A DNA stretch of 46,774 bases from Verrucomicrobiales bacterium (GTDB taxonomy: Bacteria; Verrucomicrobiota; Verrucomicrobiia; Limisphaerales; JACDHS01): the NCBI GenBank assembly GCA_028293445.1, contig JAQGOU010000220.1, positions 1-46,774 of the forward strand, in the 5' to 3' direction. The position numbers and the translations under genes were made by a program. Positions 39,101-46,707 of the stretch are shown piece after piece (position 1 is the stretch's first letter; every line of letters begins with the position of its first letter). A model generated the notes under the pieces. The model was not told where the DNA came from. It searched no databases and saw only the letters and a program-made list of their open reading frames with translations.

Positions 39101-39494
39101 GAAAACCAAGTTTAGGCCGCTTAAGCAGGCAGGCCAGATAGGCTCCTGCCGTGATGTCGTAGGTTCCGCAGAATCCAGGCCACCAGACTGGAACGCCTGG
39201 ATTAAATATTAAACCGTGATGAATGAAATCGAAAAGACCGTGACCAATTAGTCCGGCCACGACCCACCAGAGCTTTTTTTTGAACCCGATCCCCGCGGCA
39301 AGCAGGAACAACACAATGGGTAAAGATTCAGCAAGGAGTGCATGGGTTGACCCTGCGATGGTCGCGAACAATGCATACAATAATGCGATTGCAATCAGCA
39401 CCGTAGGATAAAAGGAACGCTCCCGGTCGAATCCAATGGCGGTAGCACCGATTGAAATGCTCAAGGCAAGAAAGAGGCCGATCAAATATTCCAT
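39087..39494 (-). CDS. Polytopic membrane protein, unknown function
   Basis: MEYLIGLFLALSISIGATAIGFDRERSFYPTVLIAIALLYALFATIAGSTHALLAESLPIVLFLLAAGIGFKKKLWWVVAGLIGHGLFDFIHH. Confidence 0.7.
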   Translation of the reverse strand: MEYLIGLFLALSISIGATAIGFDRERSFYPTVLIAIALLYALFATIAGSTHALLAESLPIVLFLLAAGIGFKKKLWWVVAGLIGHGLFDFIHHGLIFNPGVPVWWPGFCGTYDITAGAYLACLLKRPKLGFPPRG

Positions 39495-39532
39495 GACGGG
39501 TTCTTTGGTGATAGTTGCATTTTGAACATGAA

Positions 39533-40045
39533 TCAAATCCATCTTCGCACGGTAGAGCAATACGCCCTGAATTCGTCACCAAAGAGGGATGCCAGGGCCC
39601 GCTCTTCCGGTTTGATCTGAAAACGATTCATGTAAAGAACGAAGGCGGGCAAACCAAAAAAGGAGAGAAACGTAGCCGTCAGCGCAGCCCAACCGGCCAA
39701 TATCAAAACGAATCCCAAATACATGGGATTGCGCGTGTGGCGGTAGACTCCTGATCTGACCAGGGATGAAGATGATTGAGGTTTTGTCGGATTAACAGTG
39801 GTTTTTGCCCATTTGAATTCCAAGAGGCCAAGTGCGCATACGCCGAGGCCCAACAACCCGAATAGGCCAGCCACGATTGTTTGAAATGCAAATTGAAAAT
39901 GGAATCCCGGGGCGTATGCAGATCCCAGCCACATCAAAAGAGCGATGATGATCACAAGAGCAACGGGAGGGATTTTCAATTCGAGAACATGCACGTCGGG
40001 GCGAGTATGCATAAAAGACGATTGATTAAGGTTATCAAAATTCAC
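39533..40045 (-). CDS. Isoprenylcysteine carboxyl methyltransferase-family membrane protein
   Basis: LVRSGVYRHTRNPMYLGFVLILAGWAALTATFLSFFGLPAFVLYMNRFQIKPEERALASLFGDEFRAYCSTVRRWI. Confidence 0.85.
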   Translation of the reverse strand: MNFDNLNQSSFMHTRPDVHVLELKIPPVALVIIIALLMWLGSAYAPGFHFQFAFQTIVAGLFGLLGLGVCALGLLEFKWAKTTVNPTKPQSSSSLVRSGVYRHTRNPMYLGFVLILAGWAALTATFLSFFGLPAFVLYMNRFQIKPEERALASLFGDEFRAYCSTVRRWI

Positions 40046-40053
40046 GTTATTAA

Positions 40054-40084
40054 AGCCGCCTCAGCATTCCGCCAAGGCGGCTTC
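40054..40084 (-). terminator. Terminator/attenuator-like hairpin downstream of the Cys-rich peptide
   Basis: AAGCCGCCT...AGGCGGCTT, 9-bp perfect stem, 13-nt loop; followed on the minus strand by a weak T-rich stretch (TTTAATA). Confidence 0.55.
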
Positions 40085-40103
40085 ACGTGTCAACAACGGG
40101 AAC

Positions 40104-40250
40104 TTATTTGCAGCCGCAGGGCGAGCAGTTGCAGCGTCCGGACTCGCAAGTGCAGGAGCAGGAGCAAGAGCCGTTGCACTTGCACTTTTTGGCGGAATTC
40201 GCGCTGGCGTTCTTGGGGTCGTTCAATTGATTTTTGCGATTTGATTTCAT
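40104..40250 (-). CDS. 48-aa cysteine-rich, metallothionein-like peptide (not in the supplied ORF track)
   Basis: Manual minus-strand translation: MKSNRKNQLNDPKNASANSAKKCKCNGSCSCSCTCESGRCNCSPCGCK*; 10 Cys in the last 26 residues, mostly CxC spacing. Confidence 0.8.
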   Translation of the reverse strand: MKSNRKNQLNDPKNASANSAKKCKCNGSCSCSCTCESGRCNCSPCGCK

Positions 40251-40374
40251 GGTCATTGATTCTTGATTCTTTACGGCTCAGTCCGGGCATCGTTGCCCGC
40301 GGTTTACCGGCCGTTCAACAGAGCTAACGGACCAACCCAAATTCCATTACACTCTTTTTTTTGATCGTGAATTC

Positions 40375-40935
40375 TCAATGACAATGGGCTTTTTCGTCCG
40401 AGTCGTTGCAGGTGCAATCAAAGCACCCGTGGGCGCTGCACGCGCCACAATTTTGAGAAAGAGCTTTTCGAAGATGCTTCCGGGCCCGATGAAGCCTCAC
40501 GGTAAGGTTGTTCTTTGTAACTCCCAGCTTTGCCGCGGCCACATCCGGCTCGTGACCTTTCAAATCCACTTCCTCCAATAACTCGCGGTATTGCTCAGGC
40601 ACCAAAGGCAAGAGACGCCGAAAACATTTGCAGAGCTCGCGCCCGTCCTCTTCATCGGGAGTTTCAGGAAGCTGCTTTTCGAAACGCTCAAGCGCACGAC
40701 TGCGTGCCCCTTGTTTCCGATAAACATCAATAATTGATCTTCGAAGTATCCGATAAAACCAAGTGATCGTTTCTTCGTCGGTTTCAGGATGCCGGTCGGC
40801 CGCCAAAGCTTTTATCAAGCTGTCCTGCACGACATCTTCGGCCAAATGGTGATCGCCGAGGCGATTTCGAGCAAAAGCCACGAACACCTGTAGATTCTTG
40901 ATGATTGCAGCTTCGACGCCAGCCATGCGGCTCAC
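40375..40935 (-). CDS. ECF-type sigma-70 factor with a C-terminal Cys/His-rich tail
   Basis: HLAEDVVQDSLIKALAA (region 2), NNLTVRLHRARKHLRKAL (region 4), tail NCGACSAHGCFDCTCNDSDEKAHCH. AGGAG precedes the GTG start. Confidence 0.9.
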   Translation of the reverse strand: MSRMAGVEAAIIKNLQVFVAFARNRLGDHHLAEDVVQDSLIKALAADRHPETDEETITWFYRILRRSIIDVYRKQGARSRALERFEKQLPETPDEEDGRELCKCFRRLLPLVPEQYRELLEEVDLKGHEPDVAAAKLGVTKNNLTVRLHRARKHLRKALSQNCGACSAHGCFDCTCNDSDEKAHCH

Positions 40936-41015
40936 ATTAGCTCCTGTGCCGCTTTGCGCAAACTTACTTTCCGATGGGAAGGATTTCGCAACGTGTAGCG
41001 GAAATTAACCATTTG

Positions 41016-41066
41016 CCGTCGCTTACGTAAGTGTCTCGCCGGGTTAGATGCAGGCACTCGTTAGGC
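41016..41066 (-). other. Truncated terminal attC-like half site
   Basis: Minus strand GCCTAACGAGTGCCTGCATCTAACCCGGCGAGACACTTACGTAAGCGACGG; no matching right half found towards the sigma gene. Confidence 0.5.
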
Positions 41067-41087
41067 CTTGGATTGGGGCTGTGTTGG

Positions 41088-41576
41088 TCATGTGATCGCA
41101 TCGACGAGAACATCCGACCAGAAATCATAGCCCTCGGGCAGCAAAAGCACTTCGGAGTGCTTCCGACACCAAAGAAAAACGTCCATCGTAAGCCGATCCA
41201 TCTCCGCGTCAGCAAAATCTCCTGCATCAGCGCCCGCATCTCCCGCCTGCTTAACTGCTGCCAAATCCTGAACTATCCTATCGCCGGAAGCAGGGGTAGG
41301 CAACCAACGCCCGAGAGTGTCTAAATAGTTGTAGTAGCTCTCATCCCAGTTACACCAGCCATCACGGTCCCGGGTATAGCGCAATACCAGAATCGCATCG
41401 ATCACCTCATACTGTAGTGACCCAAGGCCATCTGTATCCTCCTCCAACTCTTGAAACCACTGCTTGAGGCTCCGAATGTGGTCAGTCTGTGGACTAGCGG
41501 GTGAAAGTTTCATTCGACCAGAGGTGATGCGCTCGGGCTCTGACTTTCCGAATATCTTCTTTAGCCAATGGAACAT
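41088..41576 (-). CDS. Cassette ORF, hypothetical
   Basis: 162-aa ORF between attC-like sites; no family recognised. Confidence 0.7.
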   Translation of the reverse strand: MFHWLKKIFGKSEPERITSGRMKLSPASPQTDHIRSLKQWFQELEEDTDGLGSLQYEVIDAILVLRYTRDRDGWCNWDESYYNYLDTLGRWLPTPASGDRIVQDLAAVKQAGDAGADAGDFADAEMDRLTMDVFLWCRKHSEVLLLPEGYDFWSDVLVDAIT

Positions 41577-41595
41577 ATCGGTGGTGACGTGTGAG

Positions 41596-41691
41596 GCCTA
41601 ACGATACTCCGGATCAGCGAGCCCGCGCCGGCGATATCCAGAATGCAACGGAGACGCGATCGCGGGGTTCGCTGCATCCGGTTGGTTAGGC
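41596..41691 (-). other. attC-like site, family A
   Basis: GCCTAAC...CCGGATCAGC...GCTGCATCCGG...GTTAGGC; the arms pair with one extra G in the right arm on the plus strand. Confidence 0.88.
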
Positions 41692-41700
41692 CACACGAGA

Positions 41701-42063
41701 TCAAATACTGTATCCATATGCTCTCAGTCTGCTCTTGAGCCACTCATATAGCAAAATGCCAATACCGGCGATGACAATGCAAATCACCCAGCCGAACGGG
41801 GTCGGTCTCTGACGTGAGCCCATGAGTCGCCCCGCTCTGTCATTGCCCATAAATAACAACATGAGGCCGAGGATGACTAGAGCCGGCGCAAGCATCACCG
41901 CCTTCAGTGAAATGGAAACATCATCTTCATGATGTGACGCTGCAACTAAGGGCAAAACAATGGAGAAGTATGCGAGCACGCCACCACCAATGGACATAAA
42001 GAAACCAAGCCAGCGCATCTTCCTGACTGGCTGCTGTGGGTTTGGGTCGGTTGGAGCGTCCAT
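41701..42063 (-). CDS. Cassette ORF, small membrane protein
   Basis: 120 aa with several TM segments (WLGFFMSIGGGVLAYFSIVLPLVAA; VMLAPALVILGLMLLFMG; WVICIVIAGIGILLYEWL). Confidence 0.7.
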   Translation of the reverse strand: MDAPTDPNPQQPVRKMRWLGFFMSIGGGVLAYFSIVLPLVAASHHEDDVSISLKAVMLAPALVILGLMLLFMGNDRAGRLMGSRQRPTPFGWVICIVIAGIGILLYEWLKSRLRAYGYSI

Positions 42064-42075
42064 GTGCGCAATGTG

Positions 42076-42183
42076 GTCTAACGAAACCAGCTCAGCCAGC
42101 CCGTGTCAACAAACGTGAACCGTCCCGCTCAGCGGGAGAACGAAGAGCGGTCCACGAGCTTGGCTGAAGCGCTCTGGTCAGGT
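42076..42183 (-). other. attC-like site, family B (one core degenerate: GTCAGGT)
   Basis: GTCTAACGAAACCAGCTCAGCCAGCCCGTG...CACGAGCTTGGCTGAAGCGCTCTGGTCAGGT. Confidence 0.8.
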
Positions 42184-42209
42184 CACGAAACATCATATCC
42201 AAAATCATC

Positions 42210-42398
42210 TCAACGAACGCCACGCTTCTTCTGGGTGCTCTTGTGCTCGACTGCCTTTTCTTTTTTAACGGCCCACTTCCGAAACACTCTCGCATTTCTC
42301 CGCAACCACTTGGGGTCATCTTTATCACCAGGAATCTGGCTTCGCGCCTCAAGCTTATCTGCGGCCGCTGCAAATATCTCAGAGCCCAATTTTTTCAT
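42210..42398 (-). CDS. Cassette ORF, small basic hypothetical protein
   Basis: MKKLGSEIFAAAADKLEARSQIPGDKDDPKWLRRNARVFRKWAVKKEKAVEHKSTQKKRGVR; start moved to the internal ATG because the longer ORF begins inside an attC core. Confidence 0.55.
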   Translation of the reverse strand: MKKLGSEIFAAAADKLEARSQIPGDKDDPKWLRRNARVFRKWAVKKEKAVEHKSTQKKRGVR

Positions 42399-42410
42399 AA
42401 ACGCGAAGTG

Positions 42411-42504
42411 GCCCAACGACCTGAGCCACAGCCGGCTCGGGATGTAAACCGCGAAGCGGAACGAAAGACGTCATCGGCTGTTGGCTCCAGTGACATGGTT
42501 ACGC
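42411..42504 (-). other. Degenerate attC-like site
   Basis: GCCCAACGACCTGAGCCACAGCCGG...CCGCGAAGCGGAACGAAAG...CGGCTGTTGGCTCCAGTGACATGGTTACGC. Confidence 0.6.
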
Positions 42505-43001
42505 CTCACGGCTTGAAGCTTCGGCCATGAAAATGAGAAACTAACAAGGTGTCCGGTCATGGGATTCCTACCGCCGGTTGCTCTTCGTTTGAAACTGAAG
42601 TGGACACAATAAGCGTCCGACTCGTAGAAAAAGTATTTCCCATTGCTCTCTGATATTGGCGTCGCGCCAGTTCCTGGCAATGTGCGCTCTAATGTCTCAG
42701 CCATCACCATGCCGCCATTGATCTCAATAATAGAGTTGCTGGCGTTGCGTGGGTGTTCTGGTGTGTCCTTTGTGTCGAAAGCAAGATAAAGGTGACTCAT
42801 CAATCGATCAGGACGATCCTCATAGGCAACAAATCCGAGGCTATCCCAAACCATCGCAACTCGTGTTCCGCTTGGGTGCATTGGAATCTCACGCTGTCGT
42901 GATGGCTTCTCAAAACATGCAAGGAAGCGCTCGGTCTCTCGGAGCTGCAGCAAGTCATGCCCACCGAGGAGAACCTGGTCTGGAAGAATGGCGACGTGCA
43001 T
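42471..43001 (-). CDS. Cassette ORF, hypothetical (C-terminus reads into the attC)
   Basis: 176-aa ORF; PSGTRVAMVWDSLGFVAYEDRPDRLMSHLYLAFD; no confident family. Confidence 0.65.
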   Translation of the reverse strand: MHVAILPDQVLLGGHDLLQLRETERFLACFEKPSRQREIPMHPSGTRVAMVWDSLGFVAYEDRPDRLMSHLYLAFDTKDTPEHPRNASNSIIEINGGMVMAETLERTLPGTGATPISESNGKYFFYESDAYCVHFSFKRRATGGRNPMTGHLVSFSFSWPKLQAVRRNHVTGANSR

Positions 43002-43007
43002 AGTGCC

Positions 43008-43106
43008 GCCTAACGAAACCAGCTCAGCCAGCCCGGGTCAAGAGCGTGAACCGCGAAGCAGAACGAAGAGCGGTCCACGGGCTTGGCTGCAGCGCTCTGG
43101 TTAGGC
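43008..43106 (-). other. attC-like site, family B
   Basis: GCCTAACGAAACCAGCTCAGCCAGCCCGGG...CCACGGGCTTGGCTGCAGCGCTCTGGTTAGGC. Confidence 0.9.
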
Positions 43107-43373
43107 CACATGGTCATCTTTGAATGGTTCGATGTCGCCCATCAATCCTTCGGCGGCGTATCCGGGATGCTCGGGAGAGAGATTCAGAATCGCAACACAT
43201 CGGCCGTGTGCCGATTGTGCGGCCAACTCTTGTTCCGTCTCCACCAGATGGACCTGCTCGAAACAATATTCACAAAATCGAACTTTGGGGTCGTCGGTCG
43301 GCTTCAGCCCGCGCCACATCTTCGGGCATTGGAAGTTCACCCTGCAGTTTTGGATTTCGTTGGCTGATGCCAT
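43101..43373 (-). CDS. Cassette ORF, small Cys-containing (zinc-ribbon-like) protein
   Basis: FQCPKMWRGLKPTDDPKVRFCEYCFEQVHLVETEQELAAQSAHGRCVAI. Confidence 0.7.
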   Translation of the reverse strand: MASANEIQNCRVNFQCPKMWRGLKPTDDPKVRFCEYCFEQVHLVETEQELAAQSAHGRCVAILNLSPEHPGYAAEGLMGDIEPFKDDHVA

Positions 43374-43385
43374 ACTCGTAATGCG

Positions 43386-43481
43386 GCCTAACGATACTCC
43401 GGATCAGCGAGCCCGCGCCAATGATATTTAGAATGCAACCGAGACGTGATCGCGGGGTTCGCTGCATCCGGCGGGTTAGGC
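43386..43481 (-). other. attC-like site, family A
   Basis: GCCTAACGATACTCCGGATCAGCGAGCCCGCG...CGCGGGGTTCGCTGCATCCGGCGGGTTAGGC. Confidence 0.9.
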
Positions 43482-43826
43482 TCCGTAAATCTTGGAAACA
43501 TAATCTCGAACGTGAATAACTCGGCTCACATCTATCGCCCGGCGCATCTCGCTGGCCGGATTATAAAATGCGCCTTTGTGTGCAAGCGCCTCGCGTGCTC
43601 TATCCTGAAGCGCTGTCGACAATGACTGCCACCACTCGTCAACGTCGGCGACGAGCTGACCAACTTCTGCCGCTCCTCCGCTCACCACAACCGAATCTAT
43701 GCGAAGCTCACGCGGCTCACCGCGGAATGGTGTGTTCAACCAAATACGTCTCGTCTCACCATCTCGCTCAATTTTGAACTCTGTGAAGTCGCCGTCGCGG
43801 TATAATTCGATGGCAAAAACACGCAT
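43476..43826 (-). CDS. Cassette ORF, hypothetical
   Basis: 116-aa ORF bounded by attC-like sites. Confidence 0.65.
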   Translation of the reverse strand: MRVFAIELYRDGDFTEFKIERDGETRRIWLNTPFRGEPRELRIDSVVVSGGAAEVGQLVADVDEWWQSLSTALQDRAREALAHKGAFYNPASEMRRAIDVSRVIHVRDYVSKIYGA

Positions 43827-43835
43827 GGTAGAGCA

Positions 43836-43928
43836 GCCTAACGCTCCGGATCAGCGAGCCCGCGCCAGTGGTAAACAGAATGCAACCGAGACGCGATCGC
43901 GGGCTTAGATGCATCCGGTTGGTTAGGC
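43836..43928 (-). other. attC-like site, family A
   Basis: GCCTAACGCTCCGGATCAGCGAGCCCGCG...CGCGGGCTTAGATGCATCCGGTTGGTTAGGC. Confidence 0.9.
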
Positions 43929-43982
43929 ACGGATATCTGGCACATCTTTGTTGTTTGGAGCGCTTGGTTCGACATCGGAAAT

Positions 43983-44495
43983 CTATTTGAGTGATTTCTG
44001 TTCCGCCACCTCTTTGAGGGCAATATTCTGAAGATCCAGGGCTGTATACCACATCTCAGTAGTGTTTGTTTTCGGAATAATCGAACCGTCAATGCTACGA
44101 TCTCCACCGGTCATAACAGTGCCAACCTTAATCTGTCGAGTGGCCTTATCAACTGTTGCGAACTTCTCCCGCAAATCTGCCTTAACATCTTTCTTCTCTC
44201 GGTCGGTAACTTTATCCCCCCTCGCTATGATGCGATAGATCTTGTGAGTCTTCGGGGTAATCTGAACAAAGAGACTGTCGAAGGGCTTGATAGCATTCGT
44301 AATGACAACCCCATATTCAAGCTCCCGTGGCATGTCAGCGTTATAACCTGGAGAATTCGTTGACACTGCCGTCGCAGGTGCAAAGAAATCTCCCAACTTT
44401 AGGCCGAAGTATCGCTCAATCTTGTCGTCAGCCAGCGTTTTGGAAAGAATACAAAATAGGCATGTGATCAGGGTTAACTTAGGTAACATTTTCAT
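43983..44495 (-). CDS. Cassette ORF, secreted hypothetical protein
   Basis: Signal peptide MKMLPKLTLITCLFCILSKTLA; 170 aa. Confidence 0.7.
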   Translation of the reverse strand: MKMLPKLTLITCLFCILSKTLADDKIERYFGLKLGDFFAPATAVSTNSPGYNADMPRELEYGVVITNAIKPFDSLFVQITPKTHKIYRIIARGDKVTDREKKDVKADLREKFATVDKATRQIKVGTVMTGGDRSIDGSIIPKTNTTEMWYTALDLQNIALKEVAEQKSLK

Positions 44496-44551
44496 ATCAA
44501 TAATCTCTTTATAGGTTGTGTTTGGGTATTCACGATTGGATATGGATTACC

Positions 44552-44647
44552 GCCTAACGATACTCCGGATCAGCGACCCCGCACCAGTGGTAAACAGAAT
44601 ACAACCGAGACGCAATCGCGGGCTTCGCTGCATCCGGTTGGTTGGGC
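44552..44647 (-). other. attC-like site, family A
   Basis: GCCTAACGATACTCCGGATCAGCGACCCCGCACC...CGCGGGCTTCGCTGCATCCGGTTGGTTGGGC. Confidence 0.9.
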
Positions 44648-44650
44648 GGC

Positions 44651-45025
44651 TCAGCTATCACCCTGTCGTAATCCAGTCTGCCATATGATATCGCAATCTT
44701 TGCAGTAATAGCGATACTCCTGTGCCCGGTTCGGATCATTTCGATAAAATGGAATGCGTGCTCCACATTTCGGGCAATGGTATCGCACCAGCACTTTGTG
44801 GTGGAGGGCAAATATCGCAGCCAGCATTAAAACCACGATGAGACAAAATGGCCAAATGCCGGACCATCCGCGGTGCTCTTGGCTATAGCCCATGGCGAAG
44901 ATGCCGCAGAGTGCAGCAACAGCGAAAATCACCACTAATGGCACAACGAATCGAGTGCCAAATTCAGGATCTTGCTTCTCTATAGGCATATAACTTAAGC
45001 CGCCCAACGAAACCAGCTCAGCCAA
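44651..45025 (-). CDS. Cassette ORF, membrane protein with C-terminal zinc ribbon; likely start at MPIEKQDP
   Basis: Two TM segments then YHCPKCGARIPFYRNDPNRAQEYRYYCKDCDIIW. Confidence 0.7.
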   Translation of the reverse strand: MAELVSLGGLSYMPIEKQDPEFGTRFVVPLVVIFAVAALCGIFAMGYSQEHRGWSGIWPFCLIVVLMLAAIFALHHKVLVRYHCPKCGARIPFYRNDPNRAQEYRYYCKDCDIIWQTGLRQGDS

Positions 45026-45105
45026 CCCGTGTCGATAAACGTGAACCGTCCCGCTTAGCTGGAGAAGGAAGAGCGGTCCACGGGCTTGGCTGCAGCGCGT
45101 TAAGT
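45002..45105 (-). other. attC-like site, family B
   Basis: GCCCAACGAAACCAGCTCAGCCAACCCGTG...CCACGGGCTTGGCTGCAGCGCGTTAAGT. Confidence 0.88.
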
Positions 45106-45125
45106 GTCAAATCCAAAAGCCGATA

Positions 45126-45842
45126 CTACTTTGCATTGCTGTCCAACGAAGAACACGTGCGACTCCATCGTGGCAGCCAGTAATTGCCCTTGTCCAGCGA
45201 GAGAACCACGCTAGAAGTTCTGCCCACTATTTGACTTCGATCAACCGCGCCGAAATATCGCGAATCGAAGCTGTTGTCGCGATTATCACCCATCATAAAA
45301 TAGTGGTCGGCAGAAACATGTGCCGGCCCGAATGTGCGCATCGCTGGCACTCCGTTTATGGCCATAACTGCGTGCGGGTGGTCGGGAAGTTGTTCGGTGG
45401 CGAAAAGGGCATGGGCGCGCTCAGGGTCGTCGGCAAGTTGCTTGGATACCGCGGGCTCTAAAGTCGTATAATCTACGGATTGATCGTTGATAAATAACTG
45501 ATCATTCCGTGACTCAATCGTGTCGCCTGGCAGGCCAACCACACGCTTAACCAATCGTGTGCCATCCTTGGGTGAAAAGAAAACCACAATATCTCCACGT
45601 TGAGGGTTGCTCCACTCCGCGATGTGCCAAGTGGTGAACGGCACTTTGAGATCGTAGGCGAGCTTGTTTACCAATACGCGGTCACCCACAAGAATCGTTG
45701 GCTGCATTGAACCAGTAGGCACAACATTCCAATCCGCCAGGGATGAACGGATGGAAAACATAATCAGCGCGAGGATTAAAAGCGGGCGAATTTCTCGCTC
45801 CCACCACCGGGAGGCGAGACTGCGATACTTTTTACAATTCAT
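45126..45842 (-). CDS. lepB: Cassette ORF, signal peptidase I (S26)
   Basis: VPTGSMQPTILVGDRVLVNKLAYDLKVPF (Ser box); RGDIVVFFSPKDGTRLVKRVVGLPGDTIE (Lys box); YFMMGDNRDNSFDSRYFGAVDRSQIVG. Confidence 0.95.
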   Translation of the reverse strand: MNCKKYRSLASRWWEREIRPLLILALIMFSIRSSLADWNVVPTGSMQPTILVGDRVLVNKLAYDLKVPFTTWHIAEWSNPQRGDIVVFFSPKDGTRLVKRVVGLPGDTIESRNDQLFINDQSVDYTTLEPAVSKQLADDPERAHALFATEQLPDHPHAVMAINGVPAMRTFGPAHVSADHYFMMGDNRDNSFDSRYFGAVDRSQIVGRTSSVVLSLDKGNYWLPRWSRTCSSLDSNAK

Positions 45843-45903
45843 GACGTTTTGACCGCTTAAGCTTTTGGTCGTTCATTCTTTCACACCGTGACCGCGCTCT
45901 GAG

Positions 45904-45996
45904 ACCTAACGCTCGGGATCAGCAAGCCCGTGCCAGTGATATTCAGAATGCAACCGAGACGTGATCGCGGGCTTCGCTGCATCCGGTTGGTTAGGT
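45904..45996 (-). other. attC-like site, family A
   Basis: ACCTAACGCTCGGGATCAGCAAGCCCGTG...CGCGGGCTTCGCTGCATCCGGTTGGTTAGGT. Confidence 0.9.
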
Positions 45997-46018
45997 CGCT
46001 TGAATTTCATCGGAATAG

Positions 46019-46255
46019 TCATAAATAAACTCCTGGGTCTCCTGAATCGCGTAGCCTCGCCTCTTCTTCCTCCTTCGCGGCGGCCTGCTCACGCTGCATC
46101 CGCTGCTTCTCCCACTCCGCCATCTTCTGGTCAAGCGCCGCAGTCTCCTCTGACGTGAAACGCAAGTGGTCCGAAATCTGCGCGCCACAAACGCCGCAGT
46201 GCTTAAGGCGGCGATTGTAGAGCACTCGCATGCAACTTGGGCAGTGATGACTCAT
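46019..46255 (-). CDS. Cassette ORF, zinc-ribbon protein
   Basis: MSHHCPSCMRVLYNRRLKHCGVCGAQISDHLRFTSEET; upstream ORF extension is attC translation. Confidence 0.7.
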   Translation of the reverse strand: MSHHCPSCMRVLYNRRLKHCGVCGAQISDHLRFTSEETAALDQKMAEWEKQRMQREQAAAKEEEEARLRDSGDPGVYL

Positions 46256-46269
46256 AGCGTGTCGAGTTG

Positions 46270-46362
46270 GCCTAACGCTCGGGATCAGCAAGCCCGTGCC
46301 AGTGGTAAACAGAATGCAACGACGACGCGATCGCGGGGTTCGCTGCATCCGGTTGGTTAGGC
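46270..46362 (-). other. attC-like site, family A
   Basis: GCCTAACGCTCGGGATCAGCAAGCCCGTG...CGCGGGGTTCGCTGCATCCGGTTGGTTAGGC. Confidence 0.9.
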
Positions 46363-46366
46363 CGCA

Positions 46367-46699
46367 TCATAATGAATGCGATGCAGTGCCGATTGAACAT
46401 GTCGGGAATTGTCCAACAGCGCCAATCTTGTAAACACCGCCGTACGGGCCACGCTGCACCGTTTCGAAAATGCCGGGAGAAATGAAAGGCCTAATCTGCT
46501 CCCAACTCGGAATCACACCGTTGGTCTGATGTGTATCAATCGCCCACTGGTCCTTCGCTCCACTTAAAATTTCCAAACGCATCCTACATGATATCTCCGG
46601 CGCGTAAGAACGCGCCCATACAACCCAATGCACGGCAAATCCGAGAGCAAACGCAGCAATAACTGCGATTCCGAATTGGAGTTTCAGTTTGGAAGACAT
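46367..46699 (-). CDS. Cassette ORF, membrane-anchored pseudopilin-like hypothetical
   Basis: MSSKLKLQFGIAVIAAFALGFAVHWVVWARSYAPEISCRMRLEILSGAKDQWAIDTHQTNGVIPSWEQIRPFI. Confidence 0.65.
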   Translation of the reverse strand: MSSKLKLQFGIAVIAAFALGFAVHWVVWARSYAPEISCRMRLEILSGAKDQWAIDTHQTNGVIPSWEQIRPFISPGIFETVQRGPYGGVYKIGAVGQFPTCSIGTASHSL

Positions 46700-46707
46700 G
46701 GCAAGTG

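Noticed and set aside
40964-41239. 91-aa minus-strand ORF ending VSDGKWLISATRCEILPIGK as a cassette protein
   Set aside because: Overlaps the better-supported 41088..41576 ORF and reads through the attC half site; kept only as a low-probability alternative.
41561-41743. ORFs such as 41561..41743, 43270..43467, 43768..44052 and the N-terminus of 46019..46348 sharing MQRTPRSRLxCIL...GAGSLIRS
   Set aside because: The shared peptide is a translation of the family A attC sites, not a protein family. The same applies to 42092..42373 and the MDRFSFRFAGLQSAPG extension at 38088.
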